NCBI RefSeq assembly: GCF_018141165.1
Contig: NZ_CP058557.1
Coordinates: 3,286,001 to 3,350,000 of the forward strand
Direction of reading: 5' to 3'
Origin: Alkaliphilus sp. B6464
GTDB lineage: Bacteria; Bacillota; Clostridia; Peptostreptococcales; Natronincolaceae
DNA length: 64,000 bases
The translations under genes and the position numbers were made by a program. Of the stretch, positions 35,845-45,740 are shown piece by piece; the stretch's first letter is position 1, and each line of letters starts with the position of its first letter. Below the pieces are notes generated by a model. It ran no database searches. It had not been told where the DNA came from and worked only from the letters and a program-made list of their open reading frames with translations.

Positions 35845-36267
35845 GTGGATATTTTAATAAAAGAGCTTAAATCTAATAGTTGTAAAATTACGCCTCAACG
35901 TATGGCAGTATATCAAACTGTTAAGGAATCTATAGATCATCCTAATGCTGAAGCTGTATTTAAAAAGTTATCTCCTACTTACCCTACTATGAGCTTAGCA
36001 ACCGTATATAAATCTTTAGAGCTATTTTCTAAGCTAGGATTAATACAGGTAATAAACATTGGAGAAAATAGTTTTCGATATGATGGAAAAACCGAAGAAC
36101 ATCAACATATCATTTGTAGCAATTGTTCAAAGATTGAGGATTTAAATAATGATGTTTTTGAAGATTTAACTATTAAGGTGCAAAATATTTCAAAGTATCA
36201 AATTCAAAAACAACAATTATGTTTTTATGGAATCTGCTCTGATTGTATACAAAAGGCTAGTTCTTAA
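35845..36267 (+). CDS. Fur-family regulator (PerR-like)
   Basis: A 140-residue metal-dependent repressor. Winged helix at residues 5-80 (KITPQRMAVYQTVKES, LSPTYPTMSLATVYKSLELF), then the metal and dimerisation domain with HQHIICSNCSKIED and a C-terminal CFYGICSDC. These two CxxC pairs form the structural zinc site. GTG 35845 (MDILIKELKS) is chosen because AGGTGG is 8 bases upstream; GTGs at 35833 and 35836 overlap that RBS. PerR rather than Fur is a guess from the overall look. Adjacent, convergently, to the B12 transporter genes. Confidence 0.88.
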   Translation: MDILIKELKSNSCKITPQRMAVYQTVKESIDHPNAEAVFKKLSPTYPTMSLATVYKSLELFSKLGLIQVINIGENSFRYDGKTEEHQHIICSNCSKIEDLNNDVFEDLTIKVQNISKYQIQKQQLCFYGICSDCIQKASS

Positions 36268-36279
36268 TTTTGCTATTCT

Positions 36280-37071
36280 CTAAAACCTTAAAGTCGATAA
36301 AGGAATAACCTGCAAGGAATTGGTATATTCATTTCTATCTACAATCATGTCTATACTATACGCTTTTTGTAAGTTTTCTTTTGTTATTACTTGATCTGGA
36401 CTTCCCATTATAATTTTTGTACCTTTATGAAGAAGTAGTATTTCTTTACTATAGCGGGCAGCTAAATTTATATCATGAAGTGCCATAATAATAGTTACCC
36501 CTTTTTCTTCATTTAATACTTTTAATAGATCTAATATTTCTATTTGATGATGCATATCTAATGCTGCAGTAGGTTCGTCTAACAAGAGAATCTGTGGCTC
36601 TTGAGCTAATGCTCTTGCAATAACTACCCTTTGACTTTCCCCGCCACTTAACTGATTTATGCTTCTATCTCTCAAATGCCACGTATTCGTTCTTTCCATT
36701 GCTTCCTTTACTACAGCAATATCTTTAAAAGTTTCCTGTTGGAATCTCCCTACATAAGGATTTCTACCCATTAAAACAATTTCATGAACAGTAAAATCAT
36801 ATTCAATATTTGTATTCTGTGGAACTACAGCTATTTCACGAGCTAATTCCTTTAACGGATAACTTTTTAATTCTCTATTATCTAGTAGAACAGTTCCAAC
36901 TTTAGGCATTAAAGTTGATGCTAAATTTTTTAATAATGTTGATTTTCCTGAACCATTAGGTCCTATCATTGTTATAATACTGCCTTTTGTAATCTTTAAA
37001 TTAATATCATTTAAGATTACCCTTTCATCGTAAAGAAATACTAAGTCCTTTGTTTCAATACATTTTCCCAT
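36280..37071 (-). CDS. btuD: Cobalamin ABC transporter ATPase
   Basis: A 263-residue FecE/BtuD-type ATPase. Walker A GPNGSGKST (about 38-46), signature LSGGESQRV, Walker B LLLDEPTAALD and H-loop ALHDI. The YDFTVHEIVLMGRNPYVGRF segment is typical of iron-siderophore/cobalamin ATPases. Substrate is assigned from the cobalamin riboswitch ahead of the operon. It follows btuC by 11 bases and is last. Confidence 0.88.
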   Translation of the reverse strand: MGKCIETKDLVFLYDERVILNDINLKITKGSIITMIGPNGSGKSTLLKNLASTLMPKVGTVLLDNRELKSYPLKELAREIAVVPQNTNIEYDFTVHEIVLMGRNPYVGRFQQETFKDIAVVKEAMERTNTWHLRDRSINQLSGGESQRVVIARALAQEPQILLLDEPTAALDMHHQIEILDLLKVLNEEKGVTIIMALHDINLAARYSKEILLLHKGTKIIMGSPDQVITKENLQKAYSIDMIVDRNEYTNSLQVIPLSTLRF

Positions 37072-37082
37072 ACAATAACCAC

Positions 37083-38120
37083 CTATATTGTTCGTTTTGT
37101 TTTCCTAAGCAAGTAAATAAAAAAAGGCCCTCCTGCTAAAGCAGTAATAATACCAACAGGCACTTCAGTAGGTGCAATAATCGTTCTTGATAAAGTATCT
37201 GCAACAATTAAAAATATTCCTCCTACTAGTCCACTAGCAGGTATAAGTATACGATGGTCTGGACCCATAAGTAAACGAACCATATGAGGCACAATAAGAC
37301 CTACAAAACCGATTATTCCGCTAACAGAAACTAAAAAAGCTGTTATTAATACACTGGTAATTAAAATTACTTTTTTAACCTTTTCTGTTTCAACTCCCAT
37401 GTTCTGTGCACTATCTTCACCTAATAACATAATATTTAAGTCCTTTGAAAAAATATATATTATGATACTACCCAATAAAACTGGTATTATAGCTATTTGT
37501 ACATGACTCCATCCTCTTCCTGAAAAACTTCCCATTGTCCAAAAAATAATTGTACTTACATCTCTTGTTGAAATTGTCATTATAAAGGACATTATAGCAG
37601 TAAAAAACTGCCCTGTAGCAATTCCTGCTAATAATAATGTAGTTACTGGTACTTTTCCCTTTATTCTAGCCATATTATATACAATTAATGTAGCTAACAA
37701 AGCGCCTGCAAACGCAAATATAGATACAATTCCTATACCAAAAAACATTTTATTTAACTTTAGCAAAATAGCTATAGAAGCCCCTAAAGCTGCTCCTGAA
37801 GAAGTACCTACTATAAAAGGATCAGCCATAGGATTCTTTAACATTCCTTGAAAAGCTACGCCTACAATTGATAATCCATATCCAACTAGAAAAGAAAGTA
37901 ATACTCTTGGTAGTCGAATGTTTTGTATAATTGCAATATGAGATTTTTGTATATTTGAAACATCAATATAATCTCCTACTATGGGAATGGTTTTTAAAAT
38001 GATTTTTATGCTATCAATAATAGTTACATTAGCCACTCCAATAACTAAGGATATAGATATTGTTATCATCAATGTCATTAGTAGTAGTGGAAATATTTTT
38101 AGATAATTGTGCTTTTCCAT
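37083..38120 (-). CDS. btuC: Cobalamin ABC transporter permease
   Basis: A 345-residue FecCD/BtuC family membrane protein with about ten helices. Recognisable: LRLPRVLLSFLVGYGLSIVG, VGTSSGAALGASIAI, and GIIGFVGLIVPHMVRLLMGP with the ATPase-contact region. Substrate is inferred from the upstream riboswitch. It lies between btuF and btuD. Confidence 0.88.
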   Translation of the reverse strand: MEKHNYLKIFPLLLMTLMITISISLVIGVANVTIIDSIKIILKTIPIVGDYIDVSNIQKSHIAIIQNIRLPRVLLSFLVGYGLSIVGVAFQGMLKNPMADPFIVGTSSGAALGASIAILLKLNKMFFGIGIVSIFAFAGALLATLIVYNMARIKGKVPVTTLLLAGIATGQFFTAIMSFIMTISTRDVSTIIFWTMGSFSGRGWSHVQIAIIPVLLGSIIIYIFSKDLNIMLLGEDSAQNMGVETEKVKKVILITSVLITAFLVSVSGIIGFVGLIVPHMVRLLMGPDHRILIPASGLVGGIFLIVADTLSRTIIAPTEVPVGIITALAGGPFFIYLLRKTKRTI

Positions 38121-38170
38121 AGACAGTCTGCCTCCATATATATTCCCATTAAAATAGCTAGAATATATTA

Positions 38171-39145
38171 TTAAAATACTTCTGGATGTATAGCCTTTGC
38201 AAATAACTCTAAGGCCTCAATTGTTCTAACACCTGGTCTTGATACTATATTAGGATCTAATAACTCTATTTTATCATTTTTAACGGCAGTAATAACATCA
38301 TAACCTGGTCTAGATTTTATTATATTTTTTAATTCTTTCATTTGCTCAGGATTTAAAGTGAAGTTTTCAGCAGTATGAGCTGGTGCTATATAAATCTCAG
38401 GATCTTTTTCCACCATAGCTTCAACACTATATTGAGGATAAGCTCCATCCCCATCAGCTGCAATATTTTCTCCACCAGCTAAAGTAATTAACTCATTTAT
38501 GAATGACCCTTCACCAGCTGTCATTAAAGGCTCGTCCCAAACTTGATAAAACACTCTTGCTTTCTTCTCATTCTTAGCTTTATCAACAATATTATCTCTT
38601 TTTTCCTGCATTTCATTTACTATTTGTTCCGATTCTTCTTCTACACCCATTACTTCACCTAATTGTAATATGGTATTAAAAATTTCATCGATTGTTTCAG
38701 GCGAATATAACATTACCGCTATTCCACTTGCCTTTATTTGTTCTATAGACTCAGGAAGGGCTTCGTTATATAGGAATACTACATCTGGATTTAACTCTAA
38801 TATTTTCTCTACATTTATTGCAAAGGCATTACCTACCTTTTCTTTCTCTAGGGCTTCTATAGGATAATCACAAAAATCCGATACTCCTACAATTTTATCC
38901 TCTAATCCTAAAGCAAATAGAATTTCTGTTTGACTAGGCGCAATCGAAACGACTCTTTCTGGTTGCTTCTCTATTGTTACAGAATTTCCAAATCCATCTA
39001 CAATATCCATAGGATAGGCTGTATTCCCTATATTGTTACCTACATCCCCCTGTAAATTCTCCTTTTGTTCTTTGACACAACCAAATAGCAAGGTTGTTAA
39101 TAGCATTAATACTACTAAAAATATAGTTGCTTTTGATTTTCTCAT
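38171..39145 (-). CDS. btuF: Cobalamin-binding lipoprotein
   Basis: A 324-residue class III periplasmic-binding lipoprotein: signal peptide and lipobox LFGC at about residues 20-23, PERVVSIAPSQTEILFALGL and VVFLYNEALPESIEQIKASG. It is the first gene after the cobalamin riboswitch, so its ligand is probably cobalamin or a corrinoid precursor rather than heme or siderophore. 50 bases separate it from btuC. Confidence 0.9.
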   Translation of the reverse strand: MRKSKATIFLVVLMLLTTLLFGCVKEQKENLQGDVGNNIGNTAYPMDIVDGFGNSVTIEKQPERVVSIAPSQTEILFALGLEDKIVGVSDFCDYPIEALEKEKVGNAFAINVEKILELNPDVVFLYNEALPESIEQIKASGIAVMLYSPETIDEIFNTILQLGEVMGVEEESEQIVNEMQEKRDNIVDKAKNEKKARVFYQVWDEPLMTAGEGSFINELITLAGGENIAADGDGAYPQYSVEAMVEKDPEIYIAPAHTAENFTLNPEQMKELKNIIKSRPGYDVITAVKNDKIELLDPNIVSRPGVRTIEALELFAKAIHPEVF

Positions 39146-39188
39146 AAAAACATCCTCCTCCTATAGTTTCTTACTTCCATTTTAAATA

Positions 39189-39221
39189 TAAAAAATCCCT
39201 CACCAAATGGTAAAGGATTTT
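39189..39221 (-). terminator. Expression-platform terminator of the cobalamin riboswitch
   Basis: AAAATCCTTTACCATTTGGTGAGGGATTTTTT on the minus strand: the ACCATTTGGT-centred stem is flanked by A and T tracts. It lies just after the aptamer and 44 bases before btuF. It should form when cobalamin is bound, switching the operon off. Confidence 0.75.
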
Positions 39222-39224
39222 AAA

Positions 39225-39425
39225 CACACTAACCGTTCACCTATCCCTCCGAAGGCTGCATATGCTAAAACTTGGTAGGTCTCCTGACTCGTGAATCACT
39301 TTACTTCAGCACCTTCCCGGTCAAGACCAGTGGTATATTGCTGTTTCATCATCACTTACAGTAGCGGGGGCTGTAATGGATTTTCACCATTTTCCCTTTT
39401 AAGCTCAATTGAGCACCGTCAATAT
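39225..39425 (-). ncRNA. Cobalamin riboswitch
   Basis: On the minus strand the conserved blocks are in order: AAAGGGAAAATGGTGAAAAT, CCCCCGCTACTGTAA, GTCAGGAGACCTACC (B12-box variant), and the closing GGAGGGATAGGTGAACGG. This is the cobalamin aptamer. Its position before btuFCD fixes the transporter's substrate class. Boundaries are approximate. Confidence 0.93.
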
Positions 39426-39499
39426 TTAGATCGCCTTAATGATATCAAAAAAGAGGAATATTTTCAATTCTTTTTTATGCTATACTTCTTTTGTTAATC

Positions 39500-40804
39500 T
39501 CATACCTTAAAGGAAAAATACATTCTACCCGTTTCTTCTTTTCGTACATCTGTCTCTGTTAATTCTTCTTCTATCATAGATCCTATTACAAAAATATTAT
39601 GATCTTCTTTATATTTGCCAGATGTTTCTAAAATATATTCACCACTAGGTACGTGTTTTAACATGATCCACAAATAATCTTTTCCAAACTCTTGGCAAAT
39701 ATGCTCATACTCTGTAATAAATTTTCCATCTATAAATTTACCGATTATATCTCTTCCCTTTTTCAGTTCTATATTAATATATTTTTTTAATATTATCCCT
39801 AATGGATATACTTTAGGCTCTACAGAACCTTTGTTAAATAATGAACGATCTAAATTATATATGTCTGCAAGATATTCCATAGAGCTTAATAAAATTTCAC
39901 TATGGCTTCCTTCCATTATAAATGTTTCTGCATTATCTATAGTTGCACTATTAACGGTTACTGTCCCATCTCCTTCTTTTGTTTTCAATGATCCTATAAC
40001 ATATGCTTTTTTATATTTAAATAATAATTCTGTATCTAGTAATAGGACTTTGTCTGTTTCCTTGTTAGTCCCAACAAAACAATATAGATTTTTAACTCGA
40101 TTATTTAATGTATCTATATTTTTATTTAGCTCATTTAATAAATAATTATTATAAAGTGTATATTTTCTCGGAATATAGTGGTAATCATTATCAATTTTAC
40201 AGCATAATATTTTTCCATAATCATCTGTAGGTATTAAATCTCTTAATCCTGGAAAATTCTCATGTAATTTTTCAATGTTCTCTGTCCCCAAAGGTATATC
40301 TAGTATCTTAGTAAGTAGCCAAATGTATCCTCTGCGTATAATGTCAAATAGTTCTTTTTCGGTATCTGTTTTCTTCATTAGTTTTCCAGTTCCCCACAAA
40401 TGATAGGCTTCAATGTTTCCCTTATTAGGAGTTCCAAAACATATTAAACTTCTAACATTATAGGAGTATTCTATACTTTGAATATAAGTACGAGCTACCA
40501 CTCCACCCATACTATGACATAATAAATCAACTTTTTGATTAGGATGCTTTTCTTTTACCCGTAATATTAAAGGTTGTAAAAACTCCTTTACTATTTCCCT
40601 ACAGCTTTTTCGCCAATCATAATAACAAACAAATAAATTCTCATTTAATTTATATCCTAATTTCTCTAATTCTTTTAGAAATGGTTTATAGAACCAACCT
40701 GCCACACCAAAACCCCACTCAATTTGACATCCTAACATCTCTCCGCCAATAGATCCCATTAAACCAGGAATAAAAATAATTGGATTTAGTTTAGTAACTT
40801 CCAT
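39500..40804 (-). CDS. Alpha/beta hydrolase, LCAT-like lipase/acyltransferase
   Basis: A 434-residue cytoplasmic protein with an alpha/beta hydrolase core. FIPGLMGS forms the oxyanion loop, the nucleophile Ser is in LLCHSMGGVVART (about residue 98), GDGTVTVNSA likely supplies the acid, and EGSHSEILLS the histidine (about 310). The overall layout resembles the lecithin:cholesterol acyltransferase/lipase family. The last 120 residues have no recognised domain. No signal peptide. The real substrate is unknown. ATG 40804 after GGGGGAAG. Confidence 0.82.
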   Translation of the reverse strand: MEVTKLNPIIFIPGLMGSIGGEMLGCQIEWGFGVAGWFYKPFLKELEKLGYKLNENLFVCYYDWRKSCREIVKEFLQPLILRVKEKHPNQKVDLLCHSMGGVVARTYIQSIEYSYNVRSLICFGTPNKGNIEAYHLWGTGKLMKKTDTEKELFDIIRRGYIWLLTKILDIPLGTENIEKLHENFPGLRDLIPTDDYGKILCCKIDNDYHYIPRKYTLYNNYLLNELNKNIDTLNNRVKNLYCFVGTNKETDKVLLLDTELLFKYKKAYVIGSLKTKEGDGTVTVNSATIDNAETFIMEGSHSEILLSSMEYLADIYNLDRSLFNKGSVEPKVYPLGIILKKYINIELKKGRDIIGKFIDGKFITEYEHICQEFGKDYLWIMLKHVPSGEYILETSGKYKEDHNIFVIGSMIEEELTETDVRKEETGRMYFSFKV

Positions 40805-40884
40805 TGTCTTCCCCCTTCTCTTTTCATTATCTCAATTATATTTATCCGATAGATACTAATTCTATGACCCTAAATTGCAAAAAA

Positions 40885-40913
40885 TAAAAGTGGTATTATT
40901 CTACCACCTTTTC
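40885..40913 (-). terminator. Terminator at the 3' end of ogt
   Basis: AAAAGGTGGTAGAATAATACCACTTTTATTTT: a hairpin of GGTGGTA and TACCAC arms, overlapping the ogt stop codon. Confidence 0.7.
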
Positions 40914-41447
40914 ACCTTCAACTTTTATTCCTTCAATATTCAGCAATTTTTCTTTAATATGCAGTCCACCACCGTAACCTACTAACTTTTTATTAGTCCC
41001 TATTACTCTATGACATGGAATAATAATAGGAATTCTATTTTTATTATTCGCCCCTCCAACAGCTCTTACGGCCTTAGGATTATCAATACTATAGGCCAAA
41101 TCTTTATATGTTATAGTTTGACCATAGGGTATATCTAATAATGCATTCCATACTTTTCTTTGAAAATCGGTCCCCACCATATAAAGTGGAATCGTAAATT
41201 CTGTTCTCTTACCCTCAAAATATTCGTATAACTGATTTATGTATATTGCATTTTCCTCTTTATCATACAAAAGTTGATGCATAGGAAAATCTTTTTTTAT
41301 ACTTCTAATAAAATCCTCTTCACTTTGATCAATGCCAATTGATACAAGTCCTTCATTCAAAGATGCGACATAAAGAACTATATTATTGACTACTATTTTA
41401 CTATAATAAATAATAGCTTTAGTTAGCTTCATCTTTTTCATGACCAT
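40896..41447 (-). CDS. ogt: Methylated-DNA--protein-cysteine S-methyltransferase
   Basis: A 183-residue suicide enzyme that removes alkyl groups from O6-alkylguanine. C-terminal motif IPCHRVIG with the acceptor cysteine and RAVGGANNKN helix-turn-helix region (GQTITYKDLAYSIDNPKAVR) are clear. Its start overlaps the DUF2225 gene by 29 bases, so they are cotranscribed. The N-terminal 80 residues are a divergent methyltransferase-1N domain. Confidence 0.93.
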   Translation of the reverse strand: MVMKKMKLTKAIIYYSKIVVNNIVLYVASLNEGLVSIGIDQSEEDFIRSIKKDFPMHQLLYDKEENAIYINQLYEYFEGKRTEFTIPLYMVGTDFQRKVWNALLDIPYGQTITYKDLAYSIDNPKAVRAVGGANNKNRIPIIIPCHRVIGTNKKLVGYGGGLHIKEKLLNIEGIKVEGEKVVE

Positions 41448-42114
41448 ATTGCTCCCTTGCTAATCTCCATTGTTCTCTAGCTTTCAATTGAATATGTCGT
41501 TTTGTTTTAATATCGGGGTGATCTAGTGCTACACTATACCATTTAATAGCTTCTCTTTGTCTTCCAAGCCTTCTATTTAATTCACCATTTAAATATGCCA
41601 AAGTTACTTCATCCAGACCTGCTGCATCTAATCTTTCTGTTTGATAGGCATTTTGGAAGAAATTTAGTGCATAATTTAAAAATTCTTCTTCTTTTGGACT
41701 TTTAGCTTCTCTATATAGCCATGCCAACCTCAAACATATTCCACCAGTGTATGCCTTCGACTTTTTTAATATTTGAGCAACTAACAATGCCATTTTATAA
41801 CTTTCTTCCGCTTCGTGAAAGGTACGCACTCCGCTGAAACTCCGCTCATTCCATTTAACTCCTATCGATTGCTGTAATATTGTAGCCTGATTTTTATTAA
41901 TATTTTCAAATTCTTTTTCTGTAGAACTATATCCACATTTAGGACATACCCAAATATAATAATAATTTGGATTTATATTTTTATAAATAACATTAAAATC
42001 ATCTTCTCGATTTTCTATCCTAAGTGACCGAGTCCTCACCTTTTTTGTAGTAAATTGGTTTTTACATATCGGACAAGTACAATCTTTATCGTATAGTAAG
42101 TTCTCTACTTCCAT
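41419..42114 (-). CDS. DUF2225 zinc-ribbon protein
   Basis: A 231-residue protein. Two CxxC pairs (CTCPICKNQF near residue 12-18 and CPKCGYSS near 56) form a zinc ribbon, followed by a helical TPR-like region with basic residues. DUF2225 proteins are common in Clostridia and Bacilli; their function is unknown. Overlaps ogt. ATG 42114 with GGGAGG upstream. Confidence 0.88.
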   Translation of the reverse strand: MEVENLLYDKDCTCPICKNQFTTKKVRTRSLRIENREDDFNVIYKNINPNYYYIWVCPKCGYSSTEKEFENINKNQATILQQSIGVKWNERSFSGVRTFHEAEESYKMALLVAQILKKSKAYTGGICLRLAWLYREAKSPKEEEFLNYALNFFQNAYQTERLDAAGLDEVTLAYLNGELNRRLGRQREAIKWYSVALDHPDIKTKRHIQLKAREQWRLAREQYGHEKDEAN

Positions 42115-42210
42115 CTTGAAACTACCTCCCTCTAAAGTTAATTATATTATAGCAAATTTGATTATAATTAACTATGGGACAATCACATAGTTTTTGAGAT
42201 AAATAAAATA

Positions 42211-43566
42211 TTATTGTTTTATTCCTTCTATAACAATACCAGCTCTAGGTGGATAGTAATCTTTAGAAATCACTTCTTTTTTTAACTCATTACCATCTTG
42301 CAAATACACTTTATATGTAACTACACGATAACCTTTTTTGCCAGCTTTATTAATTCTTCTTTCTCCAACATCCATATTAGGATCCTTTTTTACTTCCATT
42401 TCGGGTTTGACTACTTCAATGATTTCGGATTCTAAATCTATAGACATATTATTAGTTTTCTTGCTATATAGTTTTACATGTACTTGCTCTTCCTTAATAT
42501 AACTTTCAATGTAAATAGGATAATCCTTATTGTTTCTAAACTTAAAGTCTATGTAGCCATAGGCAACAGTTGCATCTTGCCCAATGGGAACATACCCTAC
42601 AGGCCGACCATGATTTCTTCTTGATGTTACTTCTACATCTGACCTAAGAGTCGCTTGATATAATGTTGTAGATACTTGACAAATGCCACCACCAATTCCT
42701 GGCACCAACTCACCGTTAACTATAACTGGTGCTTCCTTGTAGCCTTCTTCTGCACTTCTTGGTCCTGTACTCTCGTTAAATGAAAATTCATCTCCTGGCA
42801 TTAATAACATATTATTAATACTATTCACCGCAAGTTTGATATTTTCTGATCTACCCTTTTCTTGACTATTAAAAGTAGTCACATATTCACCGATTAAATC
42901 TTGAATAGTGCTTAAATCTTCTTCTATAATTTCTGGGGTAGTATTTTTAACCGGTATATGGATTGTATCATTGTTAAAATTCCCTATGGCACCCACTATA
43001 CTCTCCCTTAAAGCATTCTCATCTACTTCTACTCCTAAAACTTCTTTTTTAATTATGAAGGTACCATTTTTTCGGTTAATTTCAGCATCTATAGATGGTT
43101 TATTAACCGTTTGACTAATATTCTTTATTACATTCTCGATTTCAGATGGGTTATAATATGGTTCTAATCTAATTATTTCAGGATTTTTTCTCAGATTATT
43201 AATCTTTTTTATTCTTTCATAATAATTACCAGACCTACCTACGCCATAAGCCTTATCGATATAATCATCAAATAAATAATATAAGCCTAAATCCTCATAG
43301 GGTAGTTGCCAACTACTATCTTTATAAACTAATTCTTTACGAAAAGAATCTATCTCCTTTTCAAAAATTCTTTTAACCTTAACTTTTGCTTCTTCAGGGG
43401 TAAGTCCTCCAACATCGACGCTCTCAATAAATATATTTGGAAAGATTCTTGACCCATTAAAAATCCAATTACCTATTGTGACTAAAATAATAATACATAA
43501 AATTATTGTACCAACTATCCATAAGTTTTTTTTAGAAATCTTATTAACTGATACAGACGAACCCAT
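42211..43566 (-). CDS. VanW family protein with G5 domain
   Basis: A 451-residue membrane-anchored extracellular protein. One N-terminal helix (about 14-36), then a peptidoglycan-binding-like PG4/YoaR region, the VanW core (GGGICQVSTTLYQATLRSDV, RRNHGRPVGYVPIGQDATVA), and a C-terminal G5-like domain (about 385-450). VanW-type proteins accompany cell-wall functions and a few vancomycin operons, but no resistance genes are here. It lies between DUF2225 and the FtsA-like gene. Confidence 0.9.
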   Translation of the reverse strand: MGSSVSVNKISKKNLWIVGTIILCIIILVTIGNWIFNGSRIFPNIFIESVDVGGLTPEEAKVKVKRIFEKEIDSFRKELVYKDSSWQLPYEDLGLYYLFDDYIDKAYGVGRSGNYYERIKKINNLRKNPEIIRLEPYYNPSEIENVIKNISQTVNKPSIDAEINRKNGTFIIKKEVLGVEVDENALRESIVGAIGNFNNDTIHIPVKNTTPEIIEEDLSTIQDLIGEYVTTFNSQEKGRSENIKLAVNSINNMLLMPGDEFSFNESTGPRSAEEGYKEAPVIVNGELVPGIGGGICQVSTTLYQATLRSDVEVTSRRNHGRPVGYVPIGQDATVAYGYIDFKFRNNKDYPIYIESYIKEEQVHVKLYSKKTNNMSIDLESEIIEVVKPEMEVKKDPNMDVGERRINKAGKKGYRVVTYKVYLQDGNELKKEVISKDYYPPRAGIVIEGIKQ

Positions 43567-43644
43567 AAAATAATCACCCCTAGATAGATCAGTGTATTTA
43601 ATATATATTATTTTATTTTTTTAAAAATATTCACCGACTATCTA

Positions 43645-45657
43645 CTAGTTGTCCCAATAGACCCTTATTTCATCGCCAGTTTCTATAAAATCTGTATAGT
43701 TTGCATCATGTCCATTCAGAAGTAAAACTAGTTTTCCCTGTACAGCACTGCGATCAAAATCAATATAATCAAAAATATCTACAAAAATAACTCCACCATT
43801 TTTTTTAGGAATTTCTACTAAACTATCATTGCATTTAACTAAGATTGATTCCTTTGTTAGTCGTAACTGTTCTTTAGAATTATCTTCTACTTCCTGTAAA
43901 TTATTTACAAACACTTTTTTTTCAACGCTAACATAGTCATTATGTCTAATTTTTTCGTCTAATGGTGCTATTTTGTCATTAATTTTAATAATATACTCAT
44001 CATAAGAAACATCCATATAACTACAAAGGTTTTCAATGCTTTCTATTCTACAGTATTGGATATGATCATCTTCTTTAATGATTATATCGCCTTCTGCTTT
44101 TTCATTATTTATTGTACAATTATATACCTGTAAAGTAGATTCACCATTAATAAAAATTTCATCTTCTAATGGTACTATGTCTTTTAAAAGATATGTTGCA
44201 GGTTGTCCCTCTTCAGCAGGATGAACCTTAATTATATCTCCATCTTTTATGCTTGATTCAATATTAGACGCCTTTCCATTAATCAATATTTCAGCAACTT
44301 CTCCATATTCTCCATACAATGTTCTGTTATTATCATTTAATATAATATTTATAGACTTACCTCTCTTTGGTATCAATTTCCGCGGATTAAATCCAGCTAA
44401 AACAAGTGCATCCTTCACTTTCAGCTTTTTAGTTTGAAAAAGTTTGAATCTCTGTCCATTTATGTATATTTCAATAAAATCTAACTCTTGATTATTTACA
44501 GCCTTAGCCAAAATTCCTATAGGGGTAATATATTCTGGCCCTGAAATAGGTTCCTTTATTAAAACAGTATTTTTTATTGTTTCTATTCCTCTGACTACTA
44601 CTCTTTCCTCAGGAAGATTAAGTTCTTTTGCAATAAATGTATTTAAATAAGGTATTTGACTTCCACCACCTATTAAAAAAACAGCGCTAGGTGATTTTCC
44701 ATTTTGCTCAATAATATTAGAAGCTATTAGCTTTGCCACCTTTTTTATTGCAGACTCAATCTTCTTTAAGATTTCTTCACTTTCTATCTCATATTGTATT
44801 CCTACAATATCTGAAAATTTTTGAATTTTTTCTTTACATAAGTTAATTTTTAAGTTTTCCGCTGTATCAAAGTCTAGTAAGTAGCATCTAGATATTTCCT
44901 CGGTAATATCATCTCCGGCACTAGCTGTCATTCCATAAGCCACTACCGTCCCTTCCTTTGTAATAGCAACGTCTGATGTACCTGCACCTATATCCACTAA
45001 AGCCAAGTTTAATAATCTTGCATTTTCAGGAATAGCTACTTCAATTGCTGCAATAGGCTCTAATGTCATATAACTAACTTCTAAATTTAATTTAGAAGTT
45101 ACAACATACAAACTATCGACAACAATCTGAGGTAAAAAAGTTGCTAAAATATCTAACTTAATTTTATTCCCCTTATGTCCTAAAGGATTTGTAATTATAC
45201 CATCATTAATATAGTAGTGTACTACAGTATGACCTACACAAAAATACTTTGTATATTCCTCCCCTTGCTTTTCTAGCTCATATTGAGCTTTTTGCAATCC
45301 CTCTACTTCCAAACTATTAATTAAGTCTTTATCAATATCTTTTGTAGAATCAATTTCTCTATCAATTGTTACTTTATTTGTTTTAAGCGAGCGTCCAGCA
45401 ACTGCAATAGATACCTGATCCAGAGAACATTGTGCCTTTTCCTCTAAATTAGTTTTAACCTTTCTAACAATTTCTGTTACTCCATCAATGTCATGTATCT
45501 GACCATTATACATAACTCTTTTTTGATGAAATTCGACAGCAATATACTCTATATTTATTTTATCATTTTCTTTTTTACCTAATATACCCACTACACTTCT
45601 AGTACCAATGTCTAGAGCAAAAACAAACCCACTATTGCTTAATTCTTCGTATGTCAT
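43645..45657 (-). CDS. Long FtsA-like ATPase with C-terminal beta-grasp-like repeats
   Basis: A 670-residue protein. Residues 1-390 are an actin-like ATPase of the FtsA/PilM type (FALDIGTRSVVGILGKKEND, VDIGAGTSDVAI, AVFLIGGGSQIP). The remaining 275 residues lack the FtsA membrane helix and instead contain several short units with a pattern of INGK...IKDGDIIKV, INDKIAPLDEKIRHNDYVSV and LNGHDANYTDFIETGDEIRV, resembling MoaD/ThiS-like or SLBB beta-grasp repeats. Family members in Clostridia are annotated as cell-division FtsA domain proteins; the job is unknown. ATG 45657 after GGATG. Confidence 0.8.
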   Translation of the reverse strand: MTYEELSNSGFVFALDIGTRSVVGILGKKENDKINIEYIAVEFHQKRVMYNGQIHDIDGVTEIVRKVKTNLEEKAQCSLDQVSIAVAGRSLKTNKVTIDREIDSTKDIDKDLINSLEVEGLQKAQYELEKQGEEYTKYFCVGHTVVHYYINDGIITNPLGHKGNKIKLDILATFLPQIVVDSLYVVTSKLNLEVSYMTLEPIAAIEVAIPENARLLNLALVDIGAGTSDVAITKEGTVVAYGMTASAGDDITEEISRCYLLDFDTAENLKINLCKEKIQKFSDIVGIQYEIESEEILKKIESAIKKVAKLIASNIIEQNGKSPSAVFLIGGGSQIPYLNTFIAKELNLPEERVVVRGIETIKNTVLIKEPISGPEYITPIGILAKAVNNQELDFIEIYINGQRFKLFQTKKLKVKDALVLAGFNPRKLIPKRGKSINIILNDNNRTLYGEYGEVAEILINGKASNIESSIKDGDIIKVHPAEEGQPATYLLKDIVPLEDEIFINGESTLQVYNCTINNEKAEGDIIIKEDDHIQYCRIESIENLCSYMDVSYDEYIIKINDKIAPLDEKIRHNDYVSVEKKVFVNNLQEVEDNSKEQLRLTKESILVKCNDSLVEIPKKNGGVIFVDIFDYIDFDRSAVQGKLVLLLNGHDANYTDFIETGDEIRVYWDN

Positions 45658-45740
45658 ATACTACATCCTTTCTAATACAAACAATTATATATACACAATT
45701 CTTCATAAAGTTAACTTTTCCTTTTTTACATTTTAACATA

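Noticed and set aside
42211-43566. Vancomycin resistance locus around VanW
   Set aside because: No vanH, vanA/B, vanX or two-component genes nearby; VanW-type proteins are usual in Clostridia genomes.
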